This document shows, in pieces, positions 1 through 10,547 of a stretch of DNA of 62,605 nt. The stretch lies in contig JASANZ010002174.1 in assembly GCA_030849805.1 (NCBI GenBank), positions 1 through 62,605 of the forward strand. The letters run 5' to 3'. The DNA is from Sergeia podlipaevii. Taxonomy: Eukaryota; Euglenozoa; Kinetoplastea; Trypanosomatida; Trypanosomatidae. The notes under the pieces are model-generated. The model did no database searches and was not told where the DNA came from. It was given only the letters and a program-made list of their open reading frames with translations. Both the position numbers and the translations under genes were made by a program. Position 1 is the first letter of the stretch. Each line of letters starts with the position of its first letter.

Positions 1-823
1 TGCCACGACGGGTGCACTGATACGACGAAACATTGTTGATCTCAGAGCGCAAACTAATTCTGCAAAAAAACAAAAAAAATAATAGACACACAAGAAAAGC
101 GAAGAAAAAGAGGAAAAAACAAATAAATAATGTTGTAGGCAAAGAAAATGCACCATTGAAAAAAAATAATGATAAAGAAAGAGCACAAAATTCATATGAG
201 CGTGGCGGCTAATAAGGTGCCACCTAATAGAAACCGCAAAATGATGCATGCGCAAGAACGTTCGAGCTACGGAGTGTGCAGCGCAAAAAAAAAAAAATCA
301 AGCATTCATAGCAATCGTGTTTCTTTCCTTTTATAGAAGAAGTTGCACGTTTGTATCGAAATAAAAGAAATATAAGATGGTACGTTAGCATCAGAGAAGA
401 AAAGATAATTAAAAAAGGAGTGATCGTTAGGGGTACAAATATGTGCAAAAAGCAGCGGCAAGTCTTTTCGATGGCCAACATGCGCAAGATGGCCAAGCAT
501 CAACATAGGAAGACGTGTGTCTCGCTTTGTGCGTACGTTTATGCATCCGGGCGACCACGAACGGTAGTATCGAGAACGAACACATAAATGCAATGCTTCC
601 ACTACGTCACCACAAACAAAAAAGAAATCGCAGAAGATGGAAGCACGTAATGACAACGACAACAACAAAAAGAGATAAAAATATACAAAAAAAAAGAGGA
701 AGAACCAGGAGAAAAGGCGTGACATCTACTGCCCCTCTCCCATCGACCGACCCACCCACCTCCTCTCCCTCAACGGCAATATCAATTCAAAGGCTTGGGA
801 AACCCACGCAATCATCACGCTAT
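1..823. other. Intergenic, 3' side of beta-adaptin gene
   Basis: No credible coding frame on either strand. The plus strand is A-rich with several short A-runs; a C/T-rich block lies at about 717-779, which is G/A-rich in the transcript. By position this should hold the 3' UTR of the beta-adaptin mRNA and the processing signals of the next gene beyond the left edge. Confidence 0.6.
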
Positions 824-3013
824 CTACGCAAATAAATCATCCAGTATATTGGACGTCGGGGAAGCGCTATCGCTCGTGTGTGCCGCTGCAGGCACCACTG
901 GTGCTGTGAGAGACGATACATAAGGCGGCGAGGCCAAAGTGGGAGATAGTACTCCATGTGGTGATGGGCTCGAAGAAGCAAAGAGATCCCCTAGGGGATC
1001 TGCCTGTAGCTGCAGTTGCTGCAGTGGCCTTTGTGCCGGCGCGAGCGGAGATGAAGACTGTACACCCGGGGAAGCAGCGGGATGACCACGACTGCCAGCT
1101 CCAGAAGCTACAGCCCCCTTGTCGCTTGGTGTTGGCTGCGGGCCCATGGGTGGCGTACGCGGTTCCTCTTCGTCCTCCTCCTCTTCGTCTTCATCGGTGT
1201 CAGCCAGACCGTAAGGGGGCAAGAAGGACTGATATGGCTTCGCAAAGACAGCAGCGGCAGTGTTGATGGACTTTTTCAGATCAGTCATTGTCATGGCGTC
1301 ACTGAAGCTGTGGTCCACGTTCAACGGAGCTATATGCCCGTGCACGATACTCTTCATCTTATCAACGCCCAATCCGCGTGAAAGGAGGCGCCAGTAGGCG
1401 AACGCGCGATCGCGCACATCCGGGTCTTCGCTGTGCTGTGTGACTGTCTCGAGAACCCAGTTCAAGGTCGCCTCCATGTCGCTGGGACTACGTAGAAACA
1501 TCTTGACAACAGCCGTTATAATGGCGAGTTGCACTGTTTCCTCCTGGGTGGTGATGGTATCGATAAATTGTTGCAGAACAATGTGTCCGTTCTCAACGTA
1601 GTCACAGTACTCGCCGAGCATCCAGATAAGCGACGCCTTCGCCTCTTCCTCCGCCACAGCGTCAGCACCGTATTCAGAGATGAGCGGCTCCAGTAGTAGA
1701 AGATCCGGGTACTTGCGCACAATATTCTTCGCTGCCGTGATGACGTGCGGAAGCAGTTCGGGTCTCCGCTCAACCAGTTGCATCAGAAGCTTCGCACAGT
1801 CCACCGACACCGCCTCCACTTTGATTGCCAACGTTGCGACTGCTGACACCACCTCTTCCACAAACAGCAAATCCACCTCAGTGCTATATTCGGTCATCTC
1901 CTTGACAATGGCGGCCGCCGTGGACGGAGTTACCAGTTTCAGCAACAGGTGCAGCTTCTCGAGCTTCACATACGGTGGATCACTAAAGCGCACGTAGAAG
2001 GCATCAAGGCTGCCGCGCAGCAAATTGGGAAAGACGACGAGGAGGGCATGTATGTTCCTGAACACGACGTACTGCATTTCAGGGGGCGATTTGGCTAGGG
2101 TTAACAAAGCAGAGTTAATACGAACAGTGAAGCGCTCAATCGACTGGGAGCTGCACCTATTTGCAATATTCGCAATCACCTTGATGGCACCCATCACTAC
2201 AGCTGGGTTGGTGTGTCCAAGTCGTGGCAACACACGCGTAATCACTGTCTCTGCCGCATCACTAGTCTTTGGGCGCGCAGAGGCGAGCATCTCAAGAATA
2301 TACACCTGACCCCATTCAGAGCAGTCAGGCAGAAGGAAAAGAAGCCGGTTCAGCCACTCCGTTAAGAGATCAATCGCAGTGGTGCCATAATCGTTAATCT
2401 CACTCACGACTGCGGCGGCGTTCGAGGCCACGATCGGGTAGTTGTCATTGAGCAGCGTCACCAGCTCTGAAAGCAAGTCTTGTTCATAAAAGAAGTCCAT
2501 CTTGTTGTAAAACAGCTTGCCAAGCCCAATAGCTGCGGTCTTGCGCACATACGGATCTGGGTCTGTTACCGCTCGGCGCAGTGGTTCCACAGTATACTCA
2601 ATGACCGAAGATACACGAATACACATCATCGTACGAACAGCGAGTGCACGCACAACGGGAGAAGGACTAATAGCATCTTGAAGAAAAGTATTGACAGCCA
2701 TAAGCGCCTTGTCGGGCTGTAGCTTGGCAGTGTTGAGAACATACAGGTACACAAGCTTTTTCAACTCCAAATTGTTTGTTTGACCAAGCTTGACAACATC
2801 AACAAAGAGAGAGCTAACATCCTTCCCCAGCGTCATGTTGGCGATAACCCGCTTTACCGCACTCTTCTGCTTAGACACACTTGCACTGTTCAGCGATGCC
2901 TGAAGTTCAGCACCTTCACCGCGGCGTGAGTTACTAAAGTAGCGGGCCCCACCGCCCTGTGGCTTGAAGCTCTCCTGGATCTTGTCATGGACCTTGCGGA
3001 GAACTGCTTCCAT
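824..3013 (-). CDS. Beta-adaptin, AP complex large subunit (AP-1 type), no ear domain
   Basis: 729 residues. Large beta subunit of a clathrin adaptor complex, acting at the trans-Golgi/endosome in vesicle coat assembly. The first ~590 residues are the alpha-helical HEAT/ARM trunk typical of beta-adaptins, with conserved stretches such as NNLELKKLVYLYVLN, DPDPYVRKTAAIGLGKL and NDNYPIVASNAAAVVSEIND. An acidic patch (DTDEDEEEEDEEE) then opens a Pro/Ser/Gln-rich hinge with two DLFA motifs, the second at the extreme C-terminus. The appendage (ear) domain of animal beta1/beta2 adaptins is absent, so the protein is about 200 residues shorter. ATG at 3013 fits the family N-terminus and a splice acceptor lies about 50 nt upstream. 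AP-1 versus another AP complex is inferred from general similarity and not proven. Confidence 0.9.
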   Translation of the reverse strand: MEAVLRKVHDKIQESFKPQGGGARYFSNSRRGEGAELQASLNSASVSKQKSAVKRVIANMTLGKDVSSLFVDVVKLGQTNNLELKKLVYLYVLNTAKLQPDKALMAVNTFLQDAISPSPVVRALAVRTMMCIRVSSVIEYTVEPLRRAVTDPDPYVRKTAAIGLGKLFYNKMDFFYEQDLLSELVTLLNDNYPIVASNAAAVVSEINDYGTTAIDLLTEWLNRLLFLLPDCSEWGQVYILEMLASARPKTSDAAETVITRVLPRLGHTNPAVVMGAIKVIANIANRCSSQSIERFTVRINSALLTLAKSPPEMQYVVFRNIHALLVVFPNLLRGSLDAFYVRFSDPPYVKLEKLHLLLKLVTPSTAAAIVKEMTEYSTEVDLLFVEEVVSAVATLAIKVEAVSVDCAKLLMQLVERRPELLPHVITAAKNIVRKYPDLLLLEPLISEYGADAVAEEEAKASLIWMLGEYCDYVENGHIVLQQFIDTITTQEETVQLAIITAVVKMFLRSPSDMEATLNWVLETVTQHSEDPDVRDRAFAYWRLLSRGLGVDKMKSIVHGHIAPLNVDHSFSDAMTMTDLKKSINTAAAVFAKPYQSFLPPYGLADTDEDEEEEDEEEPRTPPMGPQPTPSDKGAVASGAGSRGHPAASPGVQSSSPLAPAQRPLQQLQLQADPLGDLFASSSPSPHGVLSPTLASPPYVSSLTAPVVPAAAHTSDSASPTSNILDDLFA

Positions 3014-3063
3014 TTTTCTGTTCGAGAGCGGCTGAGTTGTGCTTTGAATGCCGATGTTCGATA

Positions 3064-3078
3064 CTAAAGAAAAACAAA
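3064..3078 (-). promoter_or_regulatory. Putative SL trans-splice acceptor of beta-adaptin gene
   Basis: On the minus strand this reads TTTGTTTTTCTTTAG: an uninterrupted pyrimidine tract with one G, ending in AG (complement of 3064-3065), about 50 nt upstream of the ATG. This is the expected form of a kinetoplastid spliced-leader addition site. Confidence 0.55.
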
Positions 3079-4236
3079 TGTATAATGCTTTAATACTTTA
3101 GGATAAAACGGTTGACGGAGACTCCACAATCACTATGGTCTCGTCTCTTTTCCCCCTTTCTCTCTCTCTCTATAAGTATACGCTTACAGAGAGAGGCTGA
3201 AAGGCTATTGGTCGTGCAGCAACGACAGCACTATATATTGAAGAAAGGCGGTTGAGCAGCTGCCAAGACACAAAGTAAACAAGGAGGGGAGCAGCAGCGA
3301 GCTAGTCTAGCTGTATGGTCCACCTTCTTTTCACCTGCTAGTAGTTTAAGTACATATAAAGCAAAAGAGAAATAGCAATAATAAAAAGGTGCAATCGTGG
3401 CAAGAAAGCAACGCTGCAAAAATGTAGATAAAAGTTGAGGGCACTTGCTACAATATATACAAGTAACCTAGCCCTTGGCATACGCAGACGGAGCACACGA
3501 GGGCATGGTCATTCATTATATTTTGGTATGTAAGTGTTTGATAATCATATATATGTATATATATATCCTCCATATAACAGTAGTCGCTGTAGTGACTCCT
3601 ACATGTGTCGAATCTCTTTGCCCAGAGCGAAAGTAAAGGCAGGAGAGAAGATGCAGCCACGAACACAGAAGCGTTCGGTGTCACACATCGCTTTTCGTCG
3701 TCGTCGCAGAAACCCTGCACAAGTGCCGCATGAAAAAAAAAAGAAAAAAAAATGCGTATAAAAAGTGTGGTGTGCGGCAGTTCAATACAGTTCCCTGGAC
3801 GATAAGAACACTAGTAAAAAGTGACGCTAGTTGACTTTCACATGGAGACTCAAAAAATGATGGGAATAATAATAATGATAAAAATAGAAGCACTAAAGTA
3901 CAAAGCAGTTCAAATGAATTTGTCAACATCGATAGAGAGTCAACAAATCCTCTGACTCACACCGAGGGGTGAGGAGTAACAAGAAAAAAAGAAGAAAAAA
4001 AAGCAAGCTACTATGAAAGTCGTTGCTCATAACCCCGTAAAAAAAAAAGTACACGCATATGCACTCACTTACTCACACACACAAACACAAAGCACTCAAA
4101 CACATACACAACTCATCACGTCCTTCAAAGAGGGATAAAAAATAAAAAAGTAGTCCATACCAACAGCAACAACAACAAAAATACAACGCTATATAATTGC
4201 AAAATAACAATCAACGAGTTACTCGCCTCACGAAAA

Positions 4237-4263
4237 AAATAAATAAATAAATAAATAAAAAAT
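4237..4263. repeat. (AAAT)n microsatellite
   Basis: Five to six tandem AAAT units in the 4.2-kb gene-free stretch. Confidence 0.85.
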
Positions 4264-4686
4264 AACACGATATCACTTCTCGAGAAAAAAAAAACACTCA
4301 TAGATAGCAAGAAATTACAAAAAACAGGGAAAAAAAAATACCACACACAAAAGTCATGCAATGGAATAAAAAAGATTTTTAAAAAGAAGACTGATATTTT
4401 TCCCGTTTGAAGAGCTTCAGCCATATGAAAGCGATTTACATAGACGGCCGCAGTAAAACATCCTCGACGCAAAGTTCATACAACATGAGAGCCAGTTATA
4501 GAAATGCTCGCATTGAGAGTAAAAAAAAAAAAAAAATCTGCAAGACATGTACATACGTGCACCCTCTGCCCATTACATCTTCAAGATTTACGAATGTATT
4601 TAAATCTTCGACATGGGTTTTGCGGTGACGCAAGCTGTATAAAGGGCGTAGATGCCACTTTACAGGGTCTTAAGTGACAAAGAGCG

Positions 4687-4740
4687 ACATACACGAGCAT
4701 ATATACATACACTCACACGCACGCATACACACACACAGAC
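4687..4740. repeat. CA-rich simple-sequence tract
   Basis: Imperfect alternating CA/TA sequence ending in a short pure AC run; no coding potential. Confidence 0.7.
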
Positions 4741-5527
4741 GGTAGTTAACTATACTGATGAGTCCAACAGTAAGATTCATCAAGTGATCTAAATGCACAC
4801 GGAAAAATAAGGCGAATAACAAAGCATTCATCATTTCCTCATAGGAATGTAACTAGGGATGCTCAGTGGTTGAAGTACAATATAGATATAATGATCATTA
4901 CTTTGACAGAATTCGCCTCCAGAAAAAAAAAGGTAAAGAACGCAACATCAATTGCCTCCGCTGTCAGCGTAGTTCTCAAGATAGTATTTGTCTACTCAGG
5001 CGTGCATAAAAAAATCTGGACGCGCCAATAAATAAATACTCTCTGGTTTTATTTACAAAAAGAAAAATAATAATAGACCAGTTTCCTTGAAACTAGATGA
5101 CGATAGAGGTGCGTACAAAATCGGTAATCTAATGTATGTTGCACATGTCGGCTTTCTTGCGTTCATACAGAGAAGAGGCAAAAGTTTTTTTTAAAGAAAC
5201 ATTATTGGTGGTGAAAAGTAAACCCTTCTTGTTGAAGATTTTTTTTTTTGAAAGAAGAAAATAGTTGCGAGCAAGGCACACATCAGCCACCTCAAAAAGA
5301 AGAAAAGGATGTTTCTTATTGCCAACAAAAGCCATAGAAGACCATTGGAAAAAGAATATATATTCGAGTGCTTTCCCACTTTGCCCAAAGCAACTGCTCC
5401 ATATAGGAAATAACTGACAACCACAGAAAAAAATCAGTCGGAACACTCATACACAGAAAAATAAGCGCATATATATACTTATTTCGTCTCTTGAAAAATC
5501 AAACAAAAATATGATGAGTCAAAGGGN

Positions 5528-5563
<36 letters not shown>
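5528..5563. repeat. (AC)n(TA)n microsatellite with adjacent undetermined base
   Basis: About five AC units run directly into about thirteen TA units. The only N in the window is at 5527, immediately beside the repeat, so read quality or repeat length here is doubtful. Confidence 0.9.
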
Positions 5564-5568
<5 letters not shown>

Positions 5569-6896
5569 CACCATCTAGCACGAATGATAGTGGTTGGAGA
5601 GACAATTCTTTTTAAAAGAAAAGAAGCGGGAGAACAAGAAAAAGCACAGCCCACGAACAAACTCCACAATTGCAAAGTCAAGGCATATCTGCACTCACAT
5701 TGCTGGCATGTATAAATTTATTACATATTTTTTCACTTCTCGTTCTTCCTTCCGTGAATTTTGTTTTCATTTTTTCCCTTTTGAAAGTAAGAAGATTTCC
5801 TTTTTTTTGTTGTTGTGCGTAGCAAGATGGCGTCACACGATAAAAATAGAAAATAAAATAGATAAACAAAGAGTCGTCGGCCGTTGACAGTTCATCATTT
5901 ATATATAATGTGCACTCCTACCAGCACTATGCACTGGTGCATTACATGCGTTGCAAGCCCTTGTACAAAATCAGGTTCCTGATGAACGGCAACGAAACAC
6001 AATCTCTACGCGCTTTCACTTGCGCGACAAGAAGGATATTACAACGACAGCAAGGTGCTCATAGACACGCACAACAAAAGCACAACACAAAAAAAAAGAA
6101 GAGCAGATACTTTCGTACATATTGAATCAACAGGAACAAAAGAATCAGTCATAAAAAAAAGTACCCCAGAAATCATTTTTCTTCATCAAATAAGATTCAA
6201 GGTCCCTTCCTCATTTGTGCTTCCGTTGCGGGAGGAAAAAAAGGTGGGAAAAAATGCCTCGCAGATTTCTCCATGTGGCTATACGTTTCATGCCTTTCAA
6301 ATGCTAATCAGCTGCTTGTCACTTTGAGAAAAAAAGTGAAAGAAACAGATTGAGTCTATTCACATCAATCAAGTAGCAAAGCAAAACTTCATAGTATTTG
6401 TAGCGTGCATGACAAACCTCATAAGCACAAATACAGATTTTAAAGGCAAAATCATAACTTAGAAAAAAAAAAAAACGAACGTGAATAAACCTCAGAATAC
6501 ATAAGTATTGAGGGGGGAGGGGAACACAGACGGAACAAGGGTAAGCGATCACTTAGAAAAAAAAAAAGAAACACAAAAAGCAGTAAGGAAAAAAAAGATT
6601 ATGAATTCAACATCGCTTTACGCTCGCCATGCAGAAACAGCAGTGCAAGCAATTCCGCTATCAAAAGTACACACAAGCATGTACGGCGCTCGAACAACAA
6701 GCAGTAAAGTATCAGTCAAAAGCACGTTGTGATACAACACACTAAGTGAGAGGAAAAGAAAAAAATCAAATACAAAAGCAAATAAGAAAACAAAATCCAC
6801 GTACAAAAACAAAAACAAAAATGCCCGGCAGACACCCACTACATATACTGTAAAAAAAAAAAAAGAGTGGTGCAATAGCATAAAGACACAAACACA

Positions 6897-6922
6897 AAAA
6901 ATAAAAATAAAAATAAAAATAA
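6897..6922. repeat. (AAAAT)n microsatellite
   Basis: Four to five tandem AAAAT units, which would be a U-rich block in the minus-strand transcript. Confidence 0.8.
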
Positions 6923-7183
6923 GAGGGCTGATCAAACCTTTTATTGCTGATTGTGGAGAACAGAAAAAAAAAATAGGAAAATAGGAAAAAGAAGGAAGGT
7001 TTTCCTTTTAAGTGCGTATTACTTCTCATAAGACACACGTAGAAAGTAGCAAGAAAGAAAAATTACTGAACAGCTTGTCGACTCCTATGCATATCGAACT
7101 GTATGTGCTGTGTGGATTGATATAGACACAGTGCATTCCATCGTATAAAGGGATTTGCTGGCTCCTCTACTTTCCCTTGCGCG

Positions 7184-8041
7184 TTACGCCGCGGCGGCAG
7201 CGCAGTGCTTCCGTATGGATTGACCCCACACGCCAACTCCGGGCAGCGGACTCCTCCGGGGCATTTTGGGTGTCACAGGCGAGAGACGACGTACTTCCTC
7301 AGCCTCATGCTCCTCTTTGGTGATGACACAATTGCACGACAATGGCGCTCCCTTGTCCGTAGGCACCACTCTCCTCTGCACGAAGCGTGAGGTGTTGATG
7401 TAGTCAGGGACAGAGATGTCTTCCTCACGGTGCCGCTTGACGAGATCCTTCAGCATTGACAAGACAGTAAAGAGTGTGTTGTCTTCCAGCTCTCCACCTT
7501 CGTAGTCGTCGACCAGGACGCCATTCTGCTCATTTCCAAGCAGACAGTCCGGGGTGTTCTCCACAATAATGGTCTTGGCGAGATTGCGTCCAAGCAGACG
7601 GAGGTCCTTTGCCTTGGATGACCCCGCGCCACTCCAACGGCAGTGGCGATACACAACGTGCTGAACAGCGCCAACGCCATCAATTTCCGCCAGTACTGCG
7701 TCTGCATAGCTGTGAACGCTAGATGTCCACACAATAGTCTCGCAGTTATCCGAAAGAAATTTCATGAGCTCCTTGGTGCCCGGTCGCACATAGAGCGGAC
7801 CATCACGCGCAAAGATAAGGGTCTCATCAAGGTCGAACACTACAGTGAGGCGGTCCTGATATGCTTCAGAGATCGCAGGAATGAGAAATTGTTCTGGGAA
7901 CTGAAGAAGCGATGGGGACCGTTGAAATGCCGTCTGAAAGGGTTTCACAAGAAGTGGAGAGCAGTTTGGTGTGGCGCTAAGCCCTTCAAAGTAATCGTCG
8001 CGAAAGCTATTCCCACGCTTTCGTTGCGATTGTCCAGTCAT
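7184..8041 (-). CDS. NIF/SCP-type HAD phosphatase (FCP1 homology domain)
   Basis: 285 residues from the ATG at 8041; the open frame extends seven codons further only through a TTG. The protein has the FCP1-homology fold of small CTD phosphatases and TIM50-like proteins. Motif I is VFDLDETLIF (nucleophile and acid/base Asp of DxDET), motif II is the Thr/Ser of VWTSS, the motif III lysine is in KDLRLLGRNL, and the C-terminal acidic pair is in LVDDYEGG. The usual IVDN segment reads IIVENTP here. Family members dephosphorylate Ser/Thr on proteins such as the RNA polymerase II tail; trypanosomatids have several copies with mostly unknown targets. A basic Ser-rich N-terminus of about 50 residues and a Pro/Arg-rich tail flank the domain. 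There is no membrane segment, so a soluble role is more likely than TIM50. Confidence 0.88.
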   Translation of the reverse strand: MTGQSQRKRGNSFRDDYFEGLSATPNCSPLLVKPFQTAFQRSPSLLQFPEQFLIPAISEAYQDRLTVVFDLDETLIFARDGPLYVRPGTKELMKFLSDNCETIVWTSSVHSYADAVLAEIDGVGAVQHVVYRHCRWSGAGSSKAKDLRLLGRNLAKTIIVENTPDCLLGNEQNGVLVDDYEGGELEDNTLFTVLSMLKDLVKRHREEDISVPDYINTSRFVQRRVVPTDKGAPLSCNCVITKEEHEAEEVRRLSPVTPKMPRRSPLPGVGVWGQSIRKHCAAAAA

Positions 8042-8891
8042 TCCTCGGAGAACCGAATACAAGAAAAAAGGAGAAAAAAGTGGGGCAATGTGGTACTGTT
8101 ATCTGATACGCTTTTTCTCTTTTGGTAAGGAATTTCAGAACTTGGCTCTAAACAAAAATGATTGGAGCAGAAATGTGCGACACAAACTAACAATGTGAGG
8201 CCAAGATAGAGCTGTGTGTATTGAATACAAAATCTGCAGCAGCGATCTGGTCACAGGACGTTGGTATGTGTGCCAGTGCGTACACGAGGTGTATAGCACA
8301 CGTAACAGCCGAAATAACTATAATGGTAATCAAAGTTTCAATAAAGGAGTGATAGGAAGAAGAAAAAAGCAAAAGAAAAAATTCTCCTCCCTGACGCTTA
8401 AGGAAAAAAAAAAACTAGAATGTGTAGCACTATAAAGATATAAAAGTATTTTTTTAAAGCTATAAAAGGAAAGAAAAAAGATGCCTAACGATTCTACAGA
8501 CTAAAGTAGATGAGCTAAACACTTTTCCTAAGAAATAGTCTGTTTTCCCTGTATAGTGTATACGGTAACTGGCATACGTCACAACGATTCAGAAAAGAAA
8601 AGAAAAAAAAAAGAGATTATTTATGCAAAAAAAAAAAAAGAAATGAATGAAAAAGAGAGAAACACAACGATATTCAACAGAAGAAATAAATAGAAGGATT
8701 GCAAAACAAACGCTTCTCAATGAGCAGCGTCGCAGATACGTTGAATAAACAAACCTGTTTTTAATAAGCCATTTTTATATATCACTTTGCAGAGTACCTT
8801 TATTATTGTTAATGGCTATGAGTACCCTCGCATGCCTTCAGTACATCTTCTTATCCGTCGTAGACTCTCACAGAAGAAAAAATAATATATA
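8042..8891. other. Intergenic between SET/MYND protein and phosphatase
   Basis: A-rich plus strand with runs near 8402-8413 and 8600-8640, giving pyrimidine tracts in the transcript. It should contain the 3' UTR of the SET/MYND gene and the 5' UTR of the phosphatase. No gene seen. Confidence 0.6.
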
Positions 8892-10136
8892 TCATTCGGA
8901 GCTGGGGGCTTCATGGTGGCACTTGGTGCACGCGCAGTGAAACAAATAGTGCTCGAGTAGCTCCTCGCGTCGCTTATCCAATGGAGCCCCCTCGTCGATG
9001 TAACTAATGAACAGTTCCTCGTCAGCGCCAATCGGCCGGATTGCCACGGCTTGGATAGTCTCATCGTTCGTGCTAGTGTGTAACATCATCACGTTAGGCT
9101 CGCAACTGTGATTAAAGAGACAGCATACTGCGTACACAGCCTGACCACGAGAGCTCTCTGAGAGTCCTCGTCGGACAGTTGCCTCATCCATGTCTGATTT
9201 CTCAGCGGCTGCCGTGATAAGACGCTTCTCGAATTTTGTAAACTCCTCAGCCACACCCGAGACCCTGTCTAGGCTCTCCTTGAGAGCATCATAGGGACCC
9301 TGTGGGGTGCGCTCCTGCCCGTTGAGAAGAATTGCCCCCATCAGCTCAGACCAGCGCAACGGCGTAAAAAACGCCGCTTCAGTCTCACTGAAGTGAAACA
9401 TACGACGTACTAATGAAACTGCCTCCTCGGCATACACAGCTTTGCTCCTGGATGGAGGGTCTTCGCCTTCACCCTGAGTGGTGCGAGTCAAGTAGGTAAA
9501 AGTAAACTTGTCCATTGGCGCTTTTATGAGTTGGCCAAACGGCGCAAACGCCTCGGCGAGAGGGAGAGCGTACACGCGATGCCGTTGAACAACTTGTGAA
9601 ACAGCCCGTAGCGCCACGATAGCGGTGTCGCTGTAATCAACCCCATCCTGCTGCCAATCGTATTCAATAAAGTCTGTGTACGCTGACGCTTGTGCAGAAG
9701 TCATACGCCCCCGACAGCACACACGATGGTACGCTGCATCAGCCGCGCTGCGACACCTCGCTGAACAAAATGTAGTCGAGCATCCTTCTTTTGCAAAGAG
9801 GCACTTCACCGCAGGCGGGGTGGTGCAGGATGAGACGTATGGTAGTTCCAGCGCCAGCCGTCGCGATCCACAAGCGCGGATAACTTGTCTCCGCGGGGTT
9901 TCTACGGAGCGCAGGCAGTGAGCACAAACCGGAATGCCATCTGCCGTGTCATCTAAGTTCTGGCTACAACACAAAGCCACTTCTTCAAAGACAACGGCGT
10001 TTTCTTCAACGGCATGACGCGTGAAGAGACCCTTCCCCTTCACAGGGTCGAGCTTCACGTACAAACCCGTGCCAGCTAGTAGTGCTTCGTAGAAAGCATC
10101 GTCATATGTCCAGGCAGGAATGCACCCTTGGGTCAT
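8892..10136 (-). CDS. SET-domain protein with MYND-like Cys cluster (SMYD type)
   Basis: 414 residues. Putative protein-lysine methyltransferase of the SMYD group. After an N-terminal SET half (GLYVKLDPVKGKGLFTRHAVEENAVVFEE) comes a Cys-rich insertion with CAHC and later CSARC and CC, resembling a MYND zinc finger splitting the SET domain. The C-terminal SET motifs are clear: FNHSCEPNVM (substrate and SAM pocket) and EELFISYID with the catalytic Tyr, followed by a post-SET-like CACTKC. I chose the ATG at 10136 (MTQGCIPAW): the frame runs 57 codons further upstream but that part is hydrophobic, low-complexity and unlike protein. Substrate is unknown; histones and translation factors are both substrates in this family. 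Confidence 0.88.
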   Translation of the reverse strand: MTQGCIPAWTYDDAFYEALLAGTGLYVKLDPVKGKGLFTRHAVEENAVVFEEVALCCSQNLDDTADGIPVCAHCLRSVETPRRQVIRACGSRRLALELPYVSSCTTPPAVKCLFAKEGCSTTFCSARCRSAADAAYHRVCCRGRMTSAQASAYTDFIEYDWQQDGVDYSDTAIVALRAVSQVVQRHRVYALPLAEAFAPFGQLIKAPMDKFTFTYLTRTTQGEGEDPPSRSKAVYAEEAVSLVRRMFHFSETEAAFFTPLRWSELMGAILLNGQERTPQGPYDALKESLDRVSGVAEEFTKFEKRLITAAAEKSDMDEATVRRGLSESSRGQAVYAVCCLFNHSCEPNVMMLHTSTNDETIQAVAIRPIGADEELFISYIDEGAPLDKRREELLEHYLFHCACTKCHHEAPSSE

Positions 10137-10547
10137 TAAAAGAAAAAAAAAATGTAAGAAAGTGCAAAGCGAAGTTAAAGTGGCGAGGCGAGGCGCTGAA
10201 CGCAAGCTCGCAAATATGTCGCTGCGTACGAGAAAAGGAAAACTGGCTAGTATTGTATTGTATGTATGTATATACAGGGGAGAGAGAAATAAAGAGAGAA
10301 GCAGCATGACAAGAGAAAAAGATCCAGAGCAGTGGGGCAGTGTTCGAGAAGTCTCGCCACTTCAGCTACTCACCTCAAGTAGCTTCACAGTCACATACAA
10401 GAGTATTTATTAAAATTCGGCACAAAAAAAAAAAAGTAACGTTACCGAGTGCACCCAGAAAGAAGAAAAAATATATACTGTTAAGCAACGTTAGCAGACA
10501 TAGCACCAAGAAAATATATTTATCAGAAGCGGGGAATCCCTCCGCTA
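10137..10547. other. Intergenic between AFG1 and SET/MYND genes
   Basis: A-runs at about 10142-10152 and 10423-10434 give pyrimidine tracts on the coding strand. No gene or structured element seen. Confidence 0.6.

Larger units (their letters stand above)
3014..7183. other. 4.2-kb gene-free stretch with low-complexity repeats
   Basis: The largest gap in the window, lying between two co-directional genes. Open frames here are short and Phe/Leu- or Lys-rich, reflecting A- and T-runs, and none looks like a protein. The plus strand has dense A-runs throughout, so a transcript would be U-rich. It holds a CT run at about 3159-3171, TA-rich DNA near 3547-3566, AAAT repeats, a CA-rich tract, an AC/TA microsatellite with one undetermined base, and AAAAT repeats. 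I found no tRNA-like T-loop or clear C/D snoRNA box pair by eye. It probably contains a long 3' UTR of the phosphatase gene plus spacer, but unannotated small RNAs cannot be excluded. Confidence 0.6.

Noticed and set aside
4755..4785. Hammerhead-like CTGATGAG in the 4.2-kb gap
   Set aside because: The required GAAA and flanking helices are absent, so there is no ribozyme core.
4826..4862. TGATGA on the minus strand as a C/D snoRNA C box
   Set aside because: No CTGA D box at a suitable distance downstream and no closing stem.
10137..10307. 57-residue hydrophobic N-terminus on the SET/MYND protein that could pass for a signal anchor
   Set aside because: Low-complexity Leu/Phe sequence from an intergenic tract; the family N-terminus begins after the ATG at 10136.
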